This document shows positions 14,319 to 18,890 of a stretch of 18,890 nt of DNA, in pieces. The DNA comes from Spirochaetaceae bacterium (GTDB lineage: Bacteria > Spirochaetota > Spirochaetia > SZUA-6 > Bin103): NCBI GenBank assembly GCA_028818385.1, contig JAPPNY010000160.1, positions 23,559 through 42,448 of the forward strand, in the 5' to 3' direction. Each line of letters begins with the position of its first letter. Position 1 is the stretch's first letter. The notes below the pieces were generated by a model. It was given only the letters and a program-made list of their open reading frames with translations, had not been told where the DNA came from and ran no database searches. Position numbers and translations under genes: made by a program.

Positions 14319-15506
14319 ATGAAGATCACAGCGGTACGCACGTACAAGTTCAGCGTCGCGACCGGGCAGCAGGTTCTCGACCCGGTGACGGGGGAGGCGA
14401 TCGCCAGCACCGAGAAGGGGTGGCTGCTGCTGAAGCTGGACACCGATGCCGGCATGAGCGGCTGGGGCGAGGGGACCGCGGAGTGGCTGATCGAGCCGGT
14501 GGAGGCGCAACTCCACGCCTGGCGCGAGCTGCTGATCGGCGCCGACCCGCTGCAGGTGATCGCCCTCACCGAGGATCTGACCGACCGGGCGCCCTGGAAG
14601 GGGGGAGCGGTGTACGGCTGCGCCGCGGCGGCGGTGAACATGGCGCTGTACGACCTGGCCGGCAAGGCGTGGGGCGTGCCGGTGAGCACCGTGCTCGGCG
14701 GGCGGCGCCGCGAGCGGGTGCGGGTGTACTCGAACGGGGGCAGCTTCGCCAATCCCGAGGAAGCCGCCGTCACCGCCGTCGCCGCCCGGCAGAAGGGCTA
14801 CGCCGGGATCAAGGGCAACCCGCTGGAGACCCGCACCACGCCGCTGGATCGGGCCGCCGTCGAGCACTCGGTGGCCTGCGCGGAGGCGATGCGCGAGGCG
14901 GCCGGCCCCGAGCTGGAGATCCTGCTCGACACCCATGGCAGCCCGGTGCCGGAGCTGGCCATCGCCTTCGCCCATGCGGTCGCGCCGGTGCGCCCCCTGT
15001 TCATCGAGGAGCCGGTCAAGGTGGGCTCGGTCGCGGCGCTGGCCGAGGTCAGCGCGCGCAGCCCGGTGCCGATCGCCACCGGCGAGAAGCTTCACACCGT
15101 GGCGCAGTTCCGGGAGCTGATCGACCGCCGCGCGTGCGCCGTCCTGCAGCCCGACATCACCGAGTGCTTCGGCATCCACCGCATGATGGAGATCGCGCGG
15201 CTGGCGGACGGAGAGCAGATGCTGATGGCGCCGCACAACGTCAGCGGCCCGGTCGGCCACGCGGCGGTGATCCACGCCGACGCGGCGATGCCCAACTTCC
15301 TGATCCAGGAGACCACGGCCAGCTTCTTCGAGCAGTTCGACCGCTTCGCCGAGCATCCCTTCCGCGTCGCGGACGGGTACATGAACATCCCCGGCGAGCC
15401 CGGTCTCGGGGTCACCGTCAAGGAAGCCGACATCGCGGACCTTCCCTACCGGCCGACGGCGTTCCGCCAGTACCGCCACGCCGACGGAAGCTGGAAGGGC
15501 TGGTAG
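14319..15506 (+). CDS. Enolase-superfamily protein, galactonate dehydratase-like
   Basis: The 395-residue protein begins MKITAVRTYKF, the usual family start. Metal ligands fit D204, E230 or E231 (LFIEEP) and E256 (ATGEKLH). LLDTHGSP (202-209) gives D204-x-H206, the Asp-x-His seen in D-galactonate dehydratases, where the His is the general acid. D279 (LQPDITECFG) and H306 (MAPHNVSGPVG) form the Asp-His dyad, and K165 lies in AGIKGNPLE. Together these place it nearer the galactonate/mannonate dehydratase side of the superfamily than racemases, but the acid sugar is unknown. The frame is open back to 14199. The start at 14319 is chosen for AGGGGAGG and family fit. It is convergent with the ATPase gene (22-base gap). 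Confidence 0.9.
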   Translation: MKITAVRTYKFSVATGQQVLDPVTGEAIASTEKGWLLLKLDTDAGMSGWGEGTAEWLIEPVEAQLHAWRELLIGADPLQVIALTEDLTDRAPWKGGAVYGCAAAAVNMALYDLAGKAWGVPVSTVLGGRRRERVRVYSNGGSFANPEEAAVTAVAARQKGYAGIKGNPLETRTTPLDRAAVEHSVACAEAMREAAGPELEILLDTHGSPVPELAIAFAHAVAPVRPLFIEEPVKVGSVAALAEVSARSPVPIATGEKLHTVAQFRELIDRRACAVLQPDITECFGIHRMMEIARLADGEQMLMAPHNVSGPVGHAAVIHADAAMPNFLIQETTASFFEQFDRFAEHPFRVADGYMNIPGEPGLGVTVKEADIADLPYRPTAFRQYRHADGSWKGW

Positions 15507-15528
15507 GGGGCGCGTTCCCGGACTGCGG

Positions 15529-16608
15529 TCAGCTCAGGCCGAGCCGTCCCATCACGTCGCTCTGCAGCGAGCCGCGCAGGTCGAGCTCCTCGGCGAGGTG
15601 ACAGGCGACCATCCGGTCGCCGAGCGGGCGCAGCTCGGGCACCTCCGCCTCGCAGCGCTGCTGCCGGTAGGGGCAGCGCGGATGGAACGGGCATCCGCTC
15701 GGCTTGTTGAGGGGTGAAGGCACCTGGCCCTCCAGGATGACGCGCTCCACGTTGCGCTTGGGGTCGGGCTGCGGAATCGCCGTGAGCAGCGCCTCCGAGT
15801 AGGGGTGGCGGGGCGTGCGGAACAGGTCCGTGGTGGCGCCGACCTCGACCAGGTTGCCCAGGTACATCACGCCCATGCGGTCGCTGATGTGGGAGAGCAC
15901 CGACAGGTCGTGGGCGATGAACAGCATGGTCAGCCCCAGCCTGTCGCGCAGGTCCTCGATCAGGTTGAGGATCTGTCCCTGGATGGACATGTCCAGGGCG
16001 GAGACCGGTTCGTCGGCCAGGATCAGCTTCGGCTCCAGGGCCAGCGCGCGGGCGATGCCGACGCGCTGCTTCTGGCCGCCCGAGAGCTCGTGGGGGAAGC
16101 GGTTCAGGTGGCTGGAGTCCAGGCCCACCAGGCGCAGGAGTTCGTCCACGCGCTCGGCTATCTCGCGGCGCCCGCCCAGGCCGTGCACGACCAGCGGCTC
16201 CCCGATGATGTTCTTGATCGTGAAGCGCGGGTTCAGCGACGAGTCGGGATCCTGAAAGACGACCTGCAGGTCGCGGCGCACGGGCTTGGTTTCGCGGGAC
16301 GGCAGCGTGGCAAGGTCAAGCCAGCCGTCGGCGTCGCGGAATTCCTCCAGGAGGTCGGTCTTGAGCAGCACCCGGCCACCGTCGGGGTCCACCAGCCGGG
16401 CGATGCTGCGCACGACCGTGGTCTTGCCGCAGCCGCTCTCACCGGCCAGCGCGAAAGTCTCCTCCTTGTCCACCTCAAAGCTGACGCCGTCCACCGCCCG
16501 CACCTCGGCCACCTTGCGCTTCAGCAGGCCGGCGGTCACCGGGTAGTACTTGAACAGGTCCTCCACCCGCAGCAGCGGCGCGGCGGCGGGCGCGGCATCC
16601 CGGCTCAT
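15529..16608 (-). CDS. Oligopeptide-type ABC transporter ATPase (DppF/OppF-like)
   Basis: The 359-residue ATPase has a complete set of motifs: Walker A GESGCGKTT (56-64), Q-loop VFQDPDSSLNPR (117-128), signature LSGGQKQR (175-182), Walker B LILADEPVSALD (195-206) and H-loop His233. The C-terminal oligo_HPY region has QVPSPLNKPSGCPFHPRCPY (295-314). It carries four cysteines (306, 312, 319, 336), a pattern that in some OppD/F proteins holds an iron-sulphur cluster. Its ATG overlaps the stop of the DppD-like gene (ATGA), so the two ATPases are co-translated and probably form the heterodimer energising the permeases at 10987-13118. Confidence 0.94.
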   Translation of the reverse strand: MSRDAAPAAAPLLRVEDLFKYYPVTAGLLKRKVAEVRAVDGVSFEVDKEETFALAGESGCGKTTVVRSIARLVDPDGGRVLLKTDLLEEFRDADGWLDLATLPSRETKPVRRDLQVVFQDPDSSLNPRFTIKNIIGEPLVVHGLGGRREIAERVDELLRLVGLDSSHLNRFPHELSGGQKQRVGIARALALEPKLILADEPVSALDMSIQGQILNLIEDLRDRLGLTMLFIAHDLSVLSHISDRMGVMYLGNLVEVGATTDLFRTPRHPYSEALLTAIPQPDPKRNVERVILEGQVPSPLNKPSGCPFHPRCPYRQQRCEAEVPELRPLGDRMVACHLAEELDLRGSLQSDVMGRLGLS

Positions 16609-17654
16609 CGGGCCGCTCCGGCCGGCTCGTGCAACCCACTTTCCTGGTGAAGCCAGCACTTGGACAGGTGGCCGGGAGCGGGACCGAAGTGCGGGGGATC
16701 CTGGTCGCAGATGTCGCCGATGTAGCGGTGGCAGCGGTAGCGGAACCGGCAGCCCGAGAGCCGGGCATAGGGGTTGGGGACGCTGCCGCGGATCGGCGCC
16801 AGGCGATGATGCTCGGCGGCGACGATGGGAATCGACTTGAGCAGCCCCTCGGTGTAGGGATGGGTGTGGCCGTAGAACACCTGATCGGCGCTGCCGGCCT
16901 CCACGATCTGCCCCATGTACATGGTCAGCACGGTGTCGGCCATCTCCGCGATCAACCCCAGGTCATGGGTGATGAACAGCACCGCCATGCCGAACTCCGC
17001 CTGCAGGTCCTGGATCAGCTCCATGATCTGCGCCTGAATCGTCACGTCCAGGCCGGTGGTGGGCTCGTCGGCGATCAGCAGCCTGGGCCGGCATGCCAGC
17101 GCCATGGCGATCATCGCACGCTGGTTCATGCCGCCGCTCAGCTCGAACGGGTACTGCTTGACGCGCCGCTGCGGGTCGCTGATTCCGACCCGGTCCAGCA
17201 GATCGATCGTCTGTTCCCTCGCCTCGGTACGGGTCATCTCCCGGTGCACCCGCAGCACCTCGCCGATCTGGTTGCCGACGGCATGCACGGGGCTGAGGGC
17301 GGTCATCGGCTCCTGGAAGATCATGCTGATCCGGTTGCCGCGGATGTCGCGGTATCGGTCGCCCTTGGGATCCAGGCTCACCAAGTCGATGGGCCGGCCG
17401 TCCTCGTAGTAGTTGATCGTCCCGGTCACCTGGGCCGGCGGCATCGGCAGGATGCCCATGATGGCGCGTGCGGTCACGCTCTTGCCGCACCCGGACTCGC
17501 CCATCACGCCCAGGGTCTGGTGGCTGCGCACGTCGAAGCTGACCCCGTCCACGGCGCGCAACAGGCCTTCGGTCAGCCTGAACTCCACCCGCAGGTCGCG
17601 GACTTCGATCAGCAGATCATCGTTTGCCGTGTTACCGGAATCGGCGGCCGGCAT
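16605..17654 (-). CDS. Oligopeptide-type ABC transporter ATPase (DppD/OppD-like)
   Basis: The 349-residue ATPase shows Walker A GESGCGKS (52-59), Q-loop MIFQEPMTALSP (111-122), signature ELSGGMNQRAMIAMAL (171-186), Walker B LLIADEPTTGLD (192-203) and H230. The C-terminal domain has RGSVPNPYARLSGCRFRYRC (289-308) with cysteines 302, 308, 316 and 333, as in Opp/Dpp ATPases. The frame is open upstream to 17801, but that part overlaps the preceding gene, so ATG 17654 is chosen. No good ribosome site is seen there. It starts 16 bases after the stop of the third Asp-box gene, consistent with an operon of Asp-box protein, DppD and DppF. Confidence 0.93.
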   Translation of the reverse strand: MPAADSGNTANDDLLIEVRDLRVEFRLTEGLLRAVDGVSFDVRSHQTLGVMGESGCGKSVTARAIMGILPMPPAQVTGTINYYEDGRPIDLVSLDPKGDRYRDIRGNRISMIFQEPMTALSPVHAVGNQIGEVLRVHREMTRTEAREQTIDLLDRVGISDPQRRVKQYPFELSGGMNQRAMIAMALACRPRLLIADEPTTGLDVTIQAQIMELIQDLQAEFGMAVLFITHDLGLIAEMADTVLTMYMGQIVEAGSADQVFYGHTHPYTEGLLKSIPIVAAEHHRLAPIRGSVPNPYARLSGCRFRYRCHRYIGDICDQDPPHFGPAPGHLSKCWLHQESGLHEPAGAAR

Positions 17655-17670
17655 GATGGGGGAGGCTACC

Positions 17671-18771
17671 TCAGCCCACGTCGCCGCGCCAAGCGGGCTC
17701 CTCCTTCTGCTCCACGTAGAACACGCCCTCGATGTCGCGCTTCGATACCGCCCACGGCGGCTGGTTGTGGTGCACGACCAGGATACGGTCGTCGTCGGCA
17801 TAGGCGAAGCTGGGGTAGCCCTGCCCCATGGCGTCGAACTGCATCAGGAAGGAAAGGAACATGATGCCGCCGTAGATGTAGGTCTCGCCGCTCCAGTCCA
17901 GCCCCTCCTCCTTGACGTAGCAGAACGCCACGCTGCCGATGTTCAGGTGGTCCATCTCGGCGACGTGCCGGTAGCCGCAGATGACCGTGCCGGTGCGCGT
18001 GAGGAACAGCGCCGGGGAGTGGCCGTAGCGCGGGTCGGACCAGCCCACCATCTCGTGGTCGCTCCAGGTGGCGCCGTTGTCGTCGCTCCAGTTGCAGAAC
18101 AGCGGGCCGACCCCGTGCCCGTAGGTGTTGGAAGGATCGCGGTTGACGCACAGGATGCGGCCCGAGGGCAGTTGCAGGAAGTCCGCCTCGTCGCCGGAGT
18201 AACGGTCGCAGGCGGCGGTCACGTAGCTGTCCCAGGTCTCGCCGCCGTCGTGGGACGTCAGGTATCCATGGCGGCCGAAGCGGTCGCCTTCGTGCCGGCC
18301 GATGACCGGCAGGATGACCGTCCCGTCGTGCAGGGTGCGGATCTTGCCGTAGGAGATCGCCGACGACCACCCGGATGCCGGACCCGGCCCCGGCACGACG
18401 ACGATGGGCTCCGACCAGGTGTGCCCCTGGTCCACCGATTTGCGTACGCACACGGTGCGGTTGTAGACGCCGCTGTAGGTGGTCCCGTACACGTTGTAGG
18501 GCAGCACGATGGTGCCGTCGGCAAGCTGCGCCATGCCGTGGTGGCCGTAGAACCGCTCATCGGCCTCATCCGCCGACAAGCCGTAGGCAAAGGTGTGCTC
18601 CTTGCGCCACGTTCGGCCGCCGTCGGTGGAGCGCGTCACGCTCACGCCGATCCTGTCGAGCGTGTCGTCGCGGTACGACACCAGCAGGTCACCGTTGCTC
18701 AGGCGCTCCATCGAGGGGCAGCTCCCCCCCTCCGCGACGATGACCCGCCCGTCCCGCTCCAGTTTTCCCAT
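17671..18771 (-). CDS. Asp-box (BNR) sialidase-superfamily protein 3
   Basis: The 366-residue protein carries four clear Asp-boxes: STDGGRTW (48-55), SVDQGHTW (112-119), SHDGGETW (173-180) and SDDNGATW (229-236). The first strand, CPSMERLSNGDLLVSYR (18-34), aligns with the sialidase RIPSLVRLPNG element but lacks its first arginine. GTVICGYR (261-268) supplies a possible later arginine. GGAGGTGG 7 bases before ATG 18771 sets the start. There is no signal peptide. It leads the minus-strand ATPase operon and follows a probable regulator gene by 24 bases, which ties this propeller protein to transport. Confidence 0.87.
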   Translation of the reverse strand: MGKLERDGRVIVAEGGSCPSMERLSNGDLLVSYRDDTLDRIGVSVTRSTDGGRTWRKEHTFAYGLSADEADERFYGHHGMAQLADGTIVLPYNVYGTTYSGVYNRTVCVRKSVDQGHTWSEPIVVVPGPGPASGWSSAISYGKIRTLHDGTVILPVIGRHEGDRFGRHGYLTSHDGGETWDSYVTAACDRYSGDEADFLQLPSGRILCVNRDPSNTYGHGVGPLFCNWSDDNGATWSDHEMVGWSDPRYGHSPALFLTRTGTVICGYRHVAEMDHLNIGSVAFCYVKEEGLDWSGETYIYGGIMFLSFLMQFDAMGQGYPSFAYADDDRILVVHHNQPPWAVSKRDIEGVFYVEQKEEPAWRGDVG

Positions 18772-18795
18772 GACTCTACCACCTCCAGAGGCGGG

Positions 18796-18890
18796 TCACT
18801 CTGCGCGCATGGACCGCGCGATGACAAGCCCCGGTCGCAGGACGATCCCACGCTCGGGTCCGTTGGTCGGGGCGGAACCCTCGATCAGCG
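18796..18890 (-). CDS. 3' end of a probable LacI/GalR-family transcriptional regulator, partial
   Basis: On the minus strand an open frame enters from the window end and stops at 18796. Its last residues are LIEGSAPTNGPERGIVLRPG followed by LVIARSMRAE. The pattern of an Arg-Ile-Val-Leu-x-Pro strand, then LVxRxS and a short tail, matches the usual C-terminus of LacI/GalR repressors (IVLPPELVVRxST-like). Only about 31 residues are visible, so this is a suggestion. Its stop lies 24 bases upstream of the third Asp-box gene, which carries its own ribosome site in that gap, so a regulator heading this operon would make sense. It could be the tail of another protein. Confidence 0.5.
   Translation of the reverse strand, partial: LIEGSAPTNGPERGIVLRPGLVIARSMRAE

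Noticed and set aside
15507..15528. Possible bidirectional terminator between convergent dehydratase and ATPase genes
   Set aside because: The 22-base gap has no convincing hairpin followed by T residues on either strand.
14162..15601. 479-codon open frame on the plus strand
   Set aside because: Out-of-frame shadow of the galactonate-dehydratase-like gene, Arg/Gly-rich with no motifs.
16629..17864. 411-codon open frame on the plus strand
   Set aside because: Antisense to the DppD-like ATPase, which has all Walker and signature motifs.

Overview
The window is about 19 kb of very GC-rich bacterial DNA. Sampled rows of the genes run from about 70% to 80% G+C. It is densely packed with carbohydrate and sugar-acid catabolism genes plus an oligopeptide-type ABC transporter. 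No rRNA, tRNA, CRISPR array or insertion sequence is visible. The gene mix (Asp-box propellers, enolase-superfamily dehydratases, Gfo/Idh/MocA oxidoreductases, a creatininase, a RelB-like antitoxin) resembles uncultured, high-GC, host- or polymer-associated lineages such as high-GC spirochaetes or sponge symbionts. That placement is a guess; there is no marker gene. The first ~90 bases are homopolymer-rich and look like a contig-end artefact.

Layout. (1) 91-444 (-): a creatininase-family amidohydrolase, 3'-truncated at the window start and lacking an obvious start codon. (2) 530-3696 (+): a compact three-gene operon of Gfo/Idh/MocA dehydrogenase, enolase-superfamily sugar-acid dehydratase and SMP-30/gluconolactonase-like lactonase. 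Together these make most of an oxidative, non-phosphorylative sugar route. (3) 3712-5820 (-): a 702-residue protein resembling the GH67/GH115-type alpha-glucuronidase group. It is divergent from (4) 5932-9086 (+): an orphan RelB/RHH-type antitoxin, a GH32/GH43-like beta-propeller protein and an Asp-box (BNR) propeller protein. A perfect 7-bp inverted repeat lies in the divergent intergenic space. (5) 9088-10831 (-): a small four-helix membrane protein and a second Asp-box protein. (6) 10987-13118 (+): two Opp/Dpp-type permeases. (7) 13133-14218 (-) and 14319-15506 (+): a divergent pair, a second Gfo/Idh/MocA oxidoreductase and a galactonate-dehydratase-like enolase-superfamily protein. (8) 15529-18771 (-): the two ATPases of the transporter behind a third Asp-box protein. 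A 3' fragment just upstream (18796 onward) looks like the tail of a LacI/GalR regulator.

How it may work (inference). None of the Asp-box or glycosidase-like proteins shows a signal peptide, so the locus reads as an import-then-degrade system. An Opp-type transporter would bring in an oligosaccharide or glycoside. Cytoplasmic propeller and glucuronidase-like enzymes would open it. Dehydrogenase, lactonase and dehydratase steps would convert the released sugar to a 2-keto-3-deoxy acid. The substrate-binding protein, the keto-deoxy-acid aldolase or kinase, and the true substrate are not visible here. The transporter is split into permease and ATPase operons on opposite strands, with the second oxidoreductase/dehydratase pair between them.
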